A stretch of DNA of 64,000 nucleotides from Myxococcota bacterium (GTDB lineage: Bacteria; Myxococcota_A; UBA9160; UBA6930): the NCBI GenBank assembly GCA_028285625.1, contig JANQOX010000014.1, positions 1 to 64,000 of the forward strand, given 5' to 3'. Below the pieces are notes generated by a model. The model was not told where the DNA came from and searched no databases. It saw nothing but the letters and a program-made list of their open reading frames with translations. Positions 19,101-27,298 of the stretch are shown here, piece by piece. How positions within the stretch are numbered: the first letter of the stretch is position 1; each line of letters opens with the position of its first letter. The position numbers and the translations under genes are program-made.

Positions 19101-19877
19101 CTAGAGGAGCCCCAGCTCCTTGATCTTGCCGAGGAGCTTCTCGACGACCTCGCCGGTGGCGCCCTCGATGATCTCGGCGCCATCGCCCTTGGGCGGCACG
19201 TAGACCTTCTCGACCTTGGCGAGTGCGGCGCCGGCGCCGACCTTGCCGGCCAGCCCCAGGTCGCCCGCGCCCTTGGCGTCGATCGGCTTCTTCTTGGCCG
19301 CCATGATGCCCTTGAGCGAGGCGTAGCGGACCTGGTTGATGCCGGTCTGCACCGCCAGCACGCAGGGCGTGGGCAGTTCGGCCACCTCGAGGGCGCCGCC
19401 CTCGAGCTCGCGCTCGACCGTCACCTTGCCGTCGGCGAACTCGGCCTTCATCACCGAGGTCGCGCTGGGCACGCCCATCAGCTCGGCCAGCATCGGCGGC
19501 ACGGCCGAGGCGTTGTCGTCGTCCGCCATCAGGCCGGCGAGCACCAGATCCGGGCTCTCCTCCTTGGCGACTGCCGCCAGCACCTTGGCGAGGCCCAGCG
19601 AGTCGGACCCGTCGACCTCGGCATCCTTCACGTGGATGGCGCGGTCGGCGCCCATGCCGAGCGCGGTGCGCAGGGCCTGGGTCACGCGATCGGGACCGAT
19701 CGACACCACGACCACCTCGGCCTCGCCAGCGTCCTTGATGCGGAGCGCCTCTTCGAGGGCATAGGTGTCGTAGCTGTTGATCTCGAACTTGATGCCGTCT
19801 TCCTTGATCCAGGCGCCGTCGATGTCGAGACGAGCGTCCTGATGGGGCACCTGCTTCAGGCAGACCAGGATCTTCAT
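19101..19877 (-). CDS. etfB: Electron transfer flavoprotein beta subunit
   Basis: A 258-residue EtfB/FixA protein. It starts MKILVCLKQVPHQDARLDI and has the family motif VTVERELEGGALEVAELPTPCVLAVQTGINQVRYASLKGIMAAKKK, a region that in other ETFs contains the recognition loop for dehydrogenases, and binds AMP rather than a second FAD in the canonical type. First gene of an etfB-etfA operon. The ATG lies behind a GGAGG-type site. The lengths and motifs match housekeeping, non-bifurcating ETF, but the group cannot be fixed by eye. Confidence 0.97.
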   Translation of the reverse strand: MKILVCLKQVPHQDARLDIDGAWIKEDGIKFEINSYDTYALEEALRIKDAGEAEVVVVSIGPDRVTQALRTALGMGADRAIHVKDAEVDGSDSLGLAKVLAAVAKEESPDLVLAGLMADDDNASAVPPMLAELMGVPSATSVMKAEFADGKVTVERELEGGALEVAELPTPCVLAVQTGINQVRYASLKGIMAAKKKPIDAKGAGDLGLAGKVGAGAALAKVEKVYVPPKGDGAEIIEGATGEVVEKLLGKIKELGLL

Positions 19878-20002
19878 CGGGGCCGAGCCTCCTTGGGTGA
19901 GAGAGGGGGCAACCCCGACGGTGGCGCGCGTCGCACGCGCGGCCTGGGGGGCTGCAAAGCGGCGCGGACCCTAGCGGTTGCCCCGTCCGATTTCAAGCGT
20001 CA

Positions 20003-20033
20003 GGCGGCTCGAAACCGCCCCCGTTTCGCGGGG
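20003..20033 (-). terminator. Two adjacent short hairpins after the MBL-fold gene
   Basis: CCCCG/CGGGG arms (20019-20023, 20029-20033) directly abut the stop, and GGCGG/CCGCC arms (20003-20007, 20015-20019) follow. No T-run is seen, so termination is only suggested. Confidence 0.4.
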
Positions 20034-20735
20034 TTAGACGCCGAGGAAGCCCAGGAAGTCCTCGAGTCGTGCGACGCGCAGGTACGGGTTGGTGCGCTTC
20101 TGCTCGCCGAGGGTCGAGTGGGGCTCGGCCGCGTACTGGTGGCCCGGAAACAGCAGCGTCTCCTCCGGAAGCTTGCCGAGCTTCCCGTGCAGGCTCTCGA
20201 AGAGCGCCTCGGGGTCGCCGCCGGGGAGGTCCACACGGCCGCAGCTGCCGAGGAAGAGGGTGTCGCCCGACACCAGTCGACCCGCCTGGTCCGACTCCTC
20301 GACCAGGAAGCACTGGGAGCCCGGGGTGTGTCCCGGCGTGTGCAGCAGCCGCACGCGTACGCCGCCCACCTCGACCACGTCGCCGCCATCGTGACGCACG
20401 AGGTCCGACTCGGATACGCCCGTCACACGGCGAAGCCCCTCGGCTTCGTGGGCGTTGACGTGGACCGGGACCGGGCAGCGCTCCATCAGGCGCCCGAGCC
20501 CCTCGATCTCCATGCCGAAGATCGAGCCGCCCACGTGATCCTGGTGGTAATGGGTCACCAGGGCGCCCACGACCTTCATGCCGTCGGCCTCGGCCTGATC
20601 GATGAGCGCGTCCACCTGCCAGGCCGGGTCGACGACCAGGCACTCGCGGGTCTCGCGGCTGCCCACCAGGTAGACCAGGTTGGCCATCTCGCCCGCCGCG
20701 ATCTGCTTGAAGTAGAGGTCGCTCTCCTGCGTCAT
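20034..20735 (-). CDS. Metallo-beta-lactamase-fold hydrolase (glyoxalase II/persulfide dioxygenase-like)
   Basis: A 233-residue cytoplasmic protein of the MBL superfamily. The metal motif is THYHQDHVGG (H62, H64, D66, H67), followed by LHTPGHTPGS, LVSGDTLFLGSCGRVDLPGGD and FPGHQY, the remaining ligands. The LGSCGRVDLPGGDPEALFESL stretch resembles ETHE1-type persulfide dioxygenases and Rv2260-like proteins more than GloB, but the glyoxalase II substrate pocket cannot be excluded. The window holds a separate clear GloB at 30384. No rhodanese or sulfide-oxidising partner lies nearby. It is followed by the etf genes on the same strand after 156 bp. Confidence 0.88.
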   Translation of the reverse strand: MTQESDLYFKQIAAGEMANLVYLVGSRETRECLVVDPAWQVDALIDQAEADGMKVVGALVTHYHQDHVGGSIFGMEIEGLGRLMERCPVPVHVNAHEAEGLRRVTGVSESDLVRHDGGDVVEVGGVRVRLLHTPGHTPGSQCFLVEESDQAGRLVSGDTLFLGSCGRVDLPGGDPEALFESLHGKLGKLPEETLLFPGHQYAAEPHSTLGEQKRTNPYLRVARLEDFLGFLGV

Positions 20736-20769
20736 GCCTGGGAAGGTGCCATGTCCTGCCGTCGTTGCC

Positions 20770-21675
20770 TCAGGGGCGCCGAGGCCTCCTCGTGGCCAGC
20801 GCCGCCAGCGCCATGGCGCCCAGGGTGAAGGGCACGAGCCCGGCGGCCTCCGGGACGGCGCCGAGCGGGGCGATCACGTGGACGAGCCCACTCGCGTGAT
20901 GGGCTGCGTAGTGGCGGCCGGTGACTGGGTCGAGCGCAACGTCCCCGCCCGACGGGGCGCCGCCCACGCCGTCGATCCGCCAGGCCGCGAGCTCGTTGCC
21001 CGCGTCGTCGACCTCGATGAGGAACGTGCTGTTCGAGAGCGCGTCGGCAAACAGCAGGTGGTTGCCGTTCGCCGAGGCCCCGATGCCCCAGACGTTGGCC
21101 ACGGGCCGCGTGTCGAGGAGGCTTGCGGACTGGAACGTGCCGGTGCGGTCGTACCGCGCCAACTCAGGGGGGCCGTAGCTCACGCCGTCGAACGAATCCC
21201 GTACCACCCACCAACCGTCGGCGTCGGCGTGGATGCCATCGGCCTTCGAGGAGTGGCTGGCCGTCCAGCCGGGTGGAACGGGCACGATCGTCGTCTCGGA
21301 GAACAGCTGGGAGCCGTCCTTGCTGAACTCCACGAGCCGTGTCTCGAACTGCGACGGGCCGGACCGCAGCCGCTTGGCGGCCAGCCCGACCAACCGGTCC
21401 GTCGTCGCGTCGTAGGCGATGTCCGAGAGGAAGAGGTCCGAGGACGCAAGCCCGGCGACGTTGTACGACGACACGAAGCCGCCCGACTTGTCGAAGACCT
21501 CGACCAGGGCGCCCGACACCGACGGGGCCGAGTAGAGCAAGTTCGCATCCGCCGTGACCGTCCGGGTCGCAATCGGGAGCGTGCTCTCGACCGTGGCGAG
21601 CCCGATGGCGTTGGCGGGCCCGGCGAGCGCGCCCGCGAGAAACCACAGGACGACGAGCGGTGTGGCGCGGCCCAT
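20770..21675 (-). CDS. PEP-CTERM-sorted secreted protein, unknown function
   Basis: A 301-residue exported protein. It has an N-terminal signal peptide (hydrophobic 6-23, cleavage near ANA), a body of repeated short beta-strand segments with SDLFLSDIAYDATTDRLVGLA, NVWGIGASANGNHLLFADA and DVALDPVTGRHYAAHHASG, which suggests a beta-propeller, and a C-terminal VPEA motif followed by a hydrophobic helix and TRRPRRP. That tail is the PEP-CTERM signal processed by an exosortase, which would release or anchor it at the surface. No exosortase is in the window. The ATG lies behind GGGAGGAGG. Confidence 0.85.
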   Translation of the reverse strand: MGRATPLVVLWFLAGALAGPANAIGLATVESTLPIATRTVTADANLLYSAPSVSGALVEVFDKSGGFVSSYNVAGLASSDLFLSDIAYDATTDRLVGLAAKRLRSGPSQFETRLVEFSKDGSQLFSETTIVPVPPGWTASHSSKADGIHADADGWWVVRDSFDGVSYGPPELARYDRTGTFQSASLLDTRPVANVWGIGASANGNHLLFADALSNSTFLIEVDDAGNELAAWRIDGVGGAPSGGDVALDPVTGRHYAAHHASGLVHVIAPLGAVPEAAGLVPFTLGAMALAALATRRPRRP

Positions 21676-21732
21676 GGCCTCCTCCCAGAACCCTGCGATG
21701 CTACCAGAGGGCCGACAGGAGTGTGGAAACGC

Positions 21733-22449
21733 CTACTCCCCGAGGGTGCGCTTGATCCAGGTGTCCATGCGCGCGAGCACCTCGGTTTCGACGTCCTCCG
21801 GGGTGCGGCCGGACTTCTTGGCCACGCGGAAGGTGTGATCGGCCTCTTCGACCGTGTGGAGGCGTACCGGCGCACCGACCCGGCCGAGCGTCTGGCGCAG
21901 GGTGGGCAGGTCGCAGTGGCGGTCGCGCTGGCCCTGGACGAAGAGCATCGGGTTCACGATGCGATACAGCCGGTCTGCGCGGGGATCGCTCGGGTCGTCC
22001 TGCTTGTGCAGCGGAAAGCCCAGGAAGAAGATGCCTTCGGCACGGGCCGGGGCCGGGGCCGCGGCCACGTGGGCCGCGACCAGCGCGCCCAGGTTCTTGC
22101 CGCCCAGAAAGACGTGGGCCGGCGCGGCGGTCGGGTCGCGCCCCAGGGTCTCGAGGGCGGCCATGTAGGTGCGCTGCAGCACCGGGAGCGGGTCCTGCTT
22201 GCGGCGCCCGGCCTCGACGAAGGGGAATGCGAAGCGCAGGGTCAGATACTTGCGCTCCGTCAGCTCGCGCTGGAGCGCCTCGAGGAGGGGGTCCTCCTTC
22301 TGGCTGCCGTGGGCGAGCACGACGCTCACCCGGGCGCCGGTAGGCCACCACTCCGGGATGCCGAGGGTCCCGGTCACCGAGATCTGCTCACCCATGGGGT
22401 CGGCCAGCGGGATCTGGACCTGTTCGAATTGCGCCGTGGCCTCCGTCAA
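21733..22449 (-). CDS. Alpha/beta-hydrolase of the KANL3/Tex30 type
   Basis: A 238-residue alpha/beta hydrolase. It has VVLAHGSQKEDPLLEAL (the oxyanion-loop region, near residue 40), then HVFLGGKNLGALVAAHVA in place of the usual GxSxG elbow: the expected nucleophile position reads GGKNLG, with lysine or asparagine rather than serine. NPMLFVQGQRDRHCDLPTL (acid region) and EEADHTFRV (histidine) follow. It may therefore not be a standard serine hydrolase. The start is a TTG at 22449 behind GGAGGGAGG; upstream residues in frame do not look like protein. It is divergent from the epimerase operon, 113 bp away. Confidence 0.75.
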   Translation of the reverse strand: MTEATAQFEQVQIPLADPMGEQISVTGTLGIPEWWPTGARVSVVLAHGSQKEDPLLEALQRELTERKYLTLRFAFPFVEAGRRKQDPLPVLQRTYMAALETLGRDPTAAPAHVFLGGKNLGALVAAHVAAAPAPARAEGIFFLGFPLHKQDDPSDPRADRLYRIVNPMLFVQGQRDRHCDLPTLRQTLGRVGAPVRLHTVEEADHTFRVAKKSGRTPEDVETEVLARMDTWIKRTLGE

Positions 22450-22562
22450 GCGGCCTCCCTCCGGGGCGCGACACCTTAGCGTTTCGGCCTCGAAACCCAA
22501 ATTGGTACTCTTCCTGACGCTGCCGCACCGAACCCGCGGGGAACCCGGAAGCACACCCAGCC

Positions 22563-23480
22563 ATGGAAAAGATCCTGATCACGGGCATCTCGGGCGGCCA
22601 GGGCCGCCTGCTCACGCGTCGCCTGCTCGAGGGCTACGAGGTGTGCGGCGTCGACAAGGTGCCGTGGGAGGGACACCCCCGCGACGTCGAGGTCCACGTG
22701 GTGGACCTGCGCAAGAAGAAGTTCGAGGACGTGATCCGCACGGAAATGCCGAATGCGGTGGTCCACATGGGCTTCATCCGCCACTTCCGCGGGGACGAGA
22801 AGAGCCGCCACGACGTGAACGTGCGAGGCACCAAGCAACTGCTCGACCACTGCGCCAACTACGGCGTGCAGCAACTGGTGGTGCTGTCGAGCAGCTACGT
22901 CTACGGCGCCTTCCCCGAAAACCCGTTCTACATGGACGAGGACCACCCGCTCTCGGCCAGCCGCTCCTACCCCGAGATCCGCGACCTCGTCGAGGTGGAC
23001 ACCCTCGCGAGTGCCTTCATCTGGAAGTACCCGCACATTCGCACGGCGATCCTGCGGCCGGTGAACGTCCTCGGTCACTACGTGCACTCGATGATCGGGC
23101 AGTACCTGCGCATCGACCGGTCGCCCACGATGATGGGCTTCGATCCGCTGATGCAGTTCATCCACGAAGAGGACGTGGCCGAGGCCATCGCGCTCACCCT
23201 GCAGCATGGGCTGCAGGGCGTGTTCAACGTGACGGGCCCCGGTCAGGTGCCGCTGTCGGTCGCGATCCGCGAGACCGGGGGCAGCGCACTACCGCTGCCC
23301 GAGTTCCTGGCGCGGCCCGCCTTCGAGCGGCTCTTCGACTGGGGGATCTGGCCGTACCCCGCCGGCGCGCTCGACTACCTGAAGTTTCCGGTGACGCTCT
23401 CGGGCAAGCGGTTCGTCGAGGCCACCAAGTATCGGCCGCTCTTCGGGCTCGAAGAGATCTTCCAGAGCCTGGTCCGCTAG
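22563..23480 (+). CDS. Extended SDR, NAD-dependent epimerase/dehydratase-like
   Basis: A 305-residue extended short-chain dehydrogenase/reductase. The cofactor loop is ILITGISGGQGRLLTRRL, and LSSSYVYGAF supplies the active-site strand. Where most family members have YxxxK it reads YPEIRDLVEVD, so the catalytic lysine is replaced by arginine; the same drift is seen, as I recall, in the mycobacterial GalE2-like homologues that also sit beside an acyltransferase gene. A sugar-nucleotide or lipid-bound substrate is possible. It is the first gene of a five-gene operon, with the acyltransferase 9 nt downstream. A GGTACT -10-like element lies at about 22502. Confidence 0.85.
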   Translation: MEKILITGISGGQGRLLTRRLLEGYEVCGVDKVPWEGHPRDVEVHVVDLRKKKFEDVIRTEMPNAVVHMGFIRHFRGDEKSRHDVNVRGTKQLLDHCANYGVQQLVVLSSSYVYGAFPENPFYMDEDHPLSASRSYPEIRDLVEVDTLASAFIWKYPHIRTAILRPVNVLGHYVHSMIGQYLRIDRSPTMMGFDPLMQFIHEEDVAEAIALTLQHGLQGVFNVTGPGQVPLSVAIRETGGSALPLPEFLARPAFERLFDWGIWPYPAGALDYLKFPVTLSGKRFVEATKYRPLFGLEEIFQSLVR

Positions 23481-23489
23481 GAGATCGCC

Positions 23490-24377
23490 TTGGCTCGCCA
23501 AACCGGTATCCGCGGCGCGCTGTCCGATCTGGCGGGGGCGCTTCTGCCGCTGTCGCTGCGCGATCTCGGCAGCGAGATCGACGACCGCATGGCCAAGATC
23601 CCGTCGGAGCTCAACGAGTACGGCTACGACCGGTTTGCCATGAGCCCGGTCGACGCGCGCAGCGCGCTGCTGAACGCGGCGGTGCTCTACCGCTACTACT
23701 TCCGCGTCGAGACCTTCGGCATCGAGCAGCTTCCCCCGGGCGGCATGCTGCTGATCGCGAACCACGCCGGCCAGTTGCCCTTCGACGCAGCCATGCTGGG
23801 CGCGTCGCTGTTTCTCGAGGCCGAGCCGCCGCGCATCGCGCGCGGCATGGGCGAGTACTGGATTCCGCAGTTGCCGTTCGTGAGCGTGATGGCGGCGCGC
23901 TCGGGCCACCAGGTGGGCACCCCCGAGAACTGTACGCAGCTGCTGGATGCGGGCGAGTGCGTGATGGTGTTTCCCGAGGGCGTGCGGGGCATGAACAAGC
24001 TGTTCCGGGACCGCTACAAGCTCATGCGCTTCGGCCTCGGCTTCATGCGCCTGGCACTGGCGACCGGCGTGCCCATCGTGCCGGTCGGCATCGTCGGGAG
24101 CGAAGAGCAGAACCCCGGGCTGCTGAACCTCGAGCGGGTGGCCAACCTGTTCGGCATGCCGGCGCTCCCCGTCACGCCCACCTTTCCGCTGCTCGGCCCC
24201 CTGGGTCTGCTGCCCATGCCGGTGCGCTACCGCTTCCACTTCGGCGCTCCGATGCACTTCGAGGGCGATGCCGGCGAAGAGGACGCCGCGATCGAACGCC
24301 GCGTGAACGAGGTGCGCGATGCTCTCGACGGTTTGCTGAAGCGGGGTCGCGAGCAGCGCAGCGGGATCTTCTCTTGA
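23490..24377 (+). CDS. PlsC-like acyltransferase (MGAT-like)
   Basis: A 295-residue membrane-associated acyltransferase. Motif I is ANHAGQLPFDAAM (His-x6-Asp), followed by FPEGVRGMNKLF (motif III-like) and VPIVPVGIVGSEEQNPG (motif IV). The C-terminal part holds LPVTPTFPLLGPLGLLPMPVRYRFHFG, shared with the paralogue at 15951-17060. It probably esterifies a glycerolipid or a related alcohol. The start is TTG 23490. It follows the SDR gene by 9 nt and its TGA overlaps the TTG of the next gene, so the SDR, the acyltransferase and the lipoprotein are made from one mRNA. Confidence 0.9.
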   Translation: MARQTGIRGALSDLAGALLPLSLRDLGSEIDDRMAKIPSELNEYGYDRFAMSPVDARSALLNAAVLYRYYFRVETFGIEQLPPGGMLLIANHAGQLPFDAAMLGASLFLEAEPPRIARGMGEYWIPQLPFVSVMAARSGHQVGTPENCTQLLDAGECVMVFPEGVRGMNKLFRDRYKLMRFGLGFMRLALATGVPIVPVGIVGSEEQNPGLLNLERVANLFGMPALPVTPTFPLLGPLGLLPMPVRYRFHFGAPMHFEGDAGEEDAAIERRVNEVRDALDGLLKRGREQRSGIFS

Positions 24378-25846
24378 TCCGCGGCCCCCTTCGGGCATGG
24401 CCCCGCCTTGCGCTCTGCGCGTGGATGCTCGTCCTGCTGCTGCCGTTCGGCTGCGCCGGGGGCCCCGACCCCGAAGACGATCTGGACGACAGGGGCCCGC
24501 CCGATCTCGCCGCCCGGGATGCCGGCGGAGGCGCCCCGGCGATCGTGGTGCTGGCCACCGTGGCCGGGCTCGCCCCGGAGCACACGACCGATGCGGCGGC
24601 GATGCCGGTGCTCGCAGGGATGGCGGCGTCGGGTCTGTCGGCCGACGCGCTGGTCGGGGTGACGCCGCCCACGCCGTATCCCGTGCACGCGACCCTCGCC
24701 ACCGGCCAGCATCCCGCGACCCACGGCGTGCCGGCCGATCGCATGCTCGGCGAACACGGTCCGCGCGCCGAGGTGCACAGCCACGCCAGCCATCTGCGCA
24801 GCCCCACCCTGTGGCAGGCCGTGGTCGAACGCGGGGGCGGCGTGTTGTCGCTCGACTGGCCGGGGACGGTCGGTGCGTCGATTCCGCTGCTGCTCCCCGA
24901 CCTGGTGGTCCCGCCCGGCCGGCGCATGCGCGACCTGCTCCAAGGCGCCACGACGCCGGCACTGCTCGAGATGGCGGCGCGCGACGAGGTCGACCTGGGG
25001 ACGCCGTCGGCCGATCGCGACGGGTTCCTGGTGACGGCCGCGTGCCGCGTGCTGATGGCGGCGCAGCCTCCGCGGCTCGTTCAGCTGCGCCTCACCCAGA
25101 CTGCAGCGGCCATGGGCCGAGGCGGGCCTTCCGGGCCCCATGCGCGGCAGGCGTTCGCGCAGGTCGATCGCGAGCTCGGGCGCCTGCTGCGCTGCCTCGC
25201 CGATGCCGAGCGCCTGGAGAGCAGCGCCGTGGTGGTGGTCGGCGATGGTGCCTGGGGTCGCGTGCACAGCGAGATCCGCCCGAACCGCTGGCTCCTGGCG
25301 GCGGGATTGATCCGAGCGGCCGATGCCCCGGGAGCCGGCGCGTCGTCCTGGCGCGCGGTGCTGCGCTCGAATGGCGGCTCTGCGTTCCTCTATGCCAACG
25401 ACACCGAGGCGGCGCTCGAGGCGCGCCGGGTACTCGCCGAGCAGGCCGAGCAGACCGGCGCCTTTCGCGTGCTGGGCGCCGAGGAGATGATCGCACTGCA
25501 CACCGACCCGGAGGCCTGGTTCGGCGTGACGGCCACACCGGGGTACGCGTTGGCAGATGGGCTCGATGCACCCCTGCTGCGCGCGAGCGCCAGCGGCGCA
25601 GCGCCCGGGTATCTGGGTGGCGACTCCGTCTCGGGCATCGGACTCGCAGCGTGGGGCCGCGGCCTGCGGCGCGGCGTCCGCGCCCCGGAGCTGCGGCTGC
25701 TCGACGTCGCGCCCACCCTGGCGGTGCTGCTCGGGGTGCCTCTGGCCGAGGCCGAGGGAAGGGCCCAGCTGGGCCTGCTGCGCGCCGCACGCACGAGCAC
25801 GCCGGGCACCGAGGGCACGCGTTGGCGCGTCGAGGTGTCGCAGTGA
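24374..25846 (+). CDS. Alkaline phosphatase-superfamily lipoprotein with lost active site
   Basis: A 490-residue lipoprotein (lipobox ...LPFGC, Cys27) with the fold of type I phosphodiesterases/nucleotide pyrophosphatases. The catalytic residues are missing when compared with the family and with the paralogues at 48743 and 49778: the first metal aspartate (VDGL) is VAGL (A64), the nucleophile threonine is proline (P101 in PTPYPVH), and the later SDHGG metal pair reads GDGAWG. LATGQHPATHGVPADRM still shows the ancestry. It is probably a binding or structural protein at the membrane. The start is a TTG overlapping the acyltransferase stop (TTGA). Operon context suggests a role with lipid-modifying enzymes. 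Confidence 0.78.
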   Translation: MIRGPLRAWPRLALCAWMLVLLLPFGCAGGPDPEDDLDDRGPPDLAARDAGGGAPAIVVLATVAGLAPEHTTDAAAMPVLAGMAASGLSADALVGVTPPTPYPVHATLATGQHPATHGVPADRMLGEHGPRAEVHSHASHLRSPTLWQAVVERGGGVLSLDWPGTVGASIPLLLPDLVVPPGRRMRDLLQGATTPALLEMAARDEVDLGTPSADRDGFLVTAACRVLMAAQPPRLVQLRLTQTAAAMGRGGPSGPHARQAFAQVDRELGRLLRCLADAERLESSAVVVVGDGAWGRVHSEIRPNRWLLAAGLIRAADAPGAGASSWRAVLRSNGGSAFLYANDTEAALEARRVLAEQAEQTGAFRVLGAEEMIALHTDPEAWFGVTATPGYALADGLDAPLLRASASGAAPGYLGGDSVSGIGLAAWGRGLRRGVRAPELRLLDVAPTLAVLLGVPLAEAEGRAQLGLLRAARTSTPGTEGTRWRVEVSQ

Positions 25847-25874
25847 CGGCCGCTTCGAGCCGTGGGAGGGCGCG

Positions 25875-26675
25875 ATGAGCGGAACGAACCTGGGCCCGGG
25901 CTGGTGCGTAGTCCTGGGGGCATCGAGCGGGTTCGGCGCCGCGGCCGCGGTGGCGCTGGCCGAAGCCGGACTCGACGTGGTGGGGATCCACTTGGACCGA
26001 CGTGCGACGCTCGACAACGCAAAGGCCGTGGCCGAACGGGTCGCGTCGCACGACCGCCAGGCGCGCTTCATCAACGCGAACGCCGCCGATCCCGAGCGTC
26101 GCGACGAGATGGTGGCGGCGATTCGCGATGCCGTGGGCACGGGCCCGGGCGTTCGCGTGCTGCTGCACTCGATCGCGTTCGGCACGCTCGGCCCCTTGGT
26201 GGCCACGGGCGATGCGCGCGCGGTCAAGCCGCGACAGATGGCCATGACCCTGGACGTGATGGCCTCCAGCCTGGCCGCCTGGGCCCAGGCGTTGCTGGCC
26301 GAGGGGCTCTTCGTACGCGGGGGCCGCGTCTTCGCGATGACGAGTGAGGGCGGTCGCCGGGCGATCCCCGGGTACGGTCCCGTGGGCGTCGCCAAGGCCG
26401 CGCTCGAGGCGGTGGTTCGGCAGCTGGCCGTCGAACTCGCGCCCCACGGCGTGACGGCGAACGCCATCTGCGCCGGCGTGACCGAGACTCCGGCGCTCAC
26501 CAAGATCCCCGGGGCCGACGTGCTGGCGGCCGAGGCCCGGCGCCGCAACCCCAGTGGCCGGCTCACGCAGCCCGAAGACGTGGCCGGTGCGCTGGTGGCC
26601 CTGACTTCGCCCGGATGCGACTGGGTCACCGGCAACGTGATCCAGGTCGACGGCGGGGAGTTCGTGGCGGCATGA
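25875..26675 (+). CDS. SDR family reductase, FabL/FabI-like
   Basis: A 266-residue short-chain dehydrogenase. The cofactor loop is VVLGASSGFGAAAAVALA. The active site reads S157 (AMTSEGG) and Y167-x6-K174 (YGPVGVAK), the spacing of enoyl-ACP reductases of the FabI/FabL type rather than YxxxK. HSIAFGTLGPL near 98-108 and NAICAGVTETPALTKIPG also resemble FabI proteins. It could reduce a trans-2-enoyl thioester during synthesis of a special fatty acid; a 3-oxoacyl substrate is possible. It starts at ATG 25875 behind GGGAGGG, 28 nt after the pseudo-phosphodiesterase, and its stop overlaps the next gene (ATGA). Confidence 0.85.
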   Translation: MSGTNLGPGWCVVLGASSGFGAAAAVALAEAGLDVVGIHLDRRATLDNAKAVAERVASHDRQARFINANAADPERRDEMVAAIRDAVGTGPGVRVLLHSIAFGTLGPLVATGDARAVKPRQMAMTLDVMASSLAAWAQALLAEGLFVRGGRVFAMTSEGGRRAIPGYGPVGVAKAALEAVVRQLAVELAPHGVTANAICAGVTETPALTKIPGADVLAAEARRRNPSGRLTQPEDVAGALVALTSPGCDWVTGNVIQVDGGEFVAA

Positions 26676-27121
26676 GTGTCGAGATCGAAATGGGCGCCGG
26701 GCATCAGCGGCTCTACGACCGCGTGCGGTCCATCGTGCGCAGTGCCTCGCCCGGTGCCTCGAGCGACGTGCGCGATCTGTTGCTGCTGCTGCCCGACCTG
26801 ACGGCGCTGCTGCTTCGCCTCCTGCGAGACGACCGCGTGAAGCCGGGAGACAAGGCGCTCGCGCTCGTGGGCATCGGCTACGTGCTCTCGCCGATCGACC
26901 TGCTTCCGGCCTTCCTGCTCGGCCCCTTCGGTCTGCTCGACGACCTGCTGGTGGTGACGGCCACGCTGTCGCGGTTGCTCAACCACGTCCACCCCGACGT
27001 CGTGCGGTCGCACTGGAGCGGGCAGGGGGATGCGCTCGAAGCGATCCAGCGCGTGACGGACTGGTCCGAGCGCCAGGTCGGCACGCGCCTGCGCAACGTG
27101 GTTCGCGGCCTGGTCGGCTGA
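26672..27121 (+). CDS. DUF1232 (YkvA-like) membrane protein
   Basis: A 149-residue protein. The DUF1232 core is ALALVGIGYVLSPIDLLPAFLLGPFGLLDDLLVVTATLSRLL (about 68-108), two hydrophobic helices separated by the SPIDLLP turn. The function of this family is unknown. The N-terminal part is a leucine-rich helix, and the C-terminus is basic. It is the last gene of the operon that starts with the SDR at 22563 and overlaps the FabL-like gene by 4 nt, so a role in the membrane with the lipid enzymes is possible. Confidence 0.88.
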   Translation: MSVEIEMGAGHQRLYDRVRSIVRSASPGASSDVRDLLLLLPDLTALLLRLLRDDRVKPGDKALALVGIGYVLSPIDLLPAFLLGPFGLLDDLLVVTATLSRLLNHVHPDVVRSHWSGQGDALEAIQRVTDWSERQVGTRLRNVVRGLVG

Positions 27122-27298
27122 GCGCTTCGACCGGCCGGGCTGCCTGATCGGCCCCGTCTGGCGGCGGGTGGTGCAAGGAGGAGCGGTCCCGCGGGGATTT
27201 CTCCCGTCCGGGCCCGAGAAAACCCGTACCCCGTGCGAGTCCCAGGGCCACAAAGCCTTGGAATCACGGTAGAATCGCCGCGTTCTGGGAGGTACCGC

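Noticed and set aside
21676..21732. Second sigma-54-type site before the PEP-CTERM gene at 20770
   Set aside because: A GG-N10-GC arrangement exists on the minus strand, but the flanking bases match poorly and the distance to the ATG is too short to be convincing.
22169..24373. Open frame continuing upstream of the phosphodiesterase lipoprotein for over 2 kb
   Set aside because: It is antisense to, or out of frame with, the hydrolase, SDR and acyltransferase genes. Its product is Arg/Pro-rich. The real start is the TTG at 24374.
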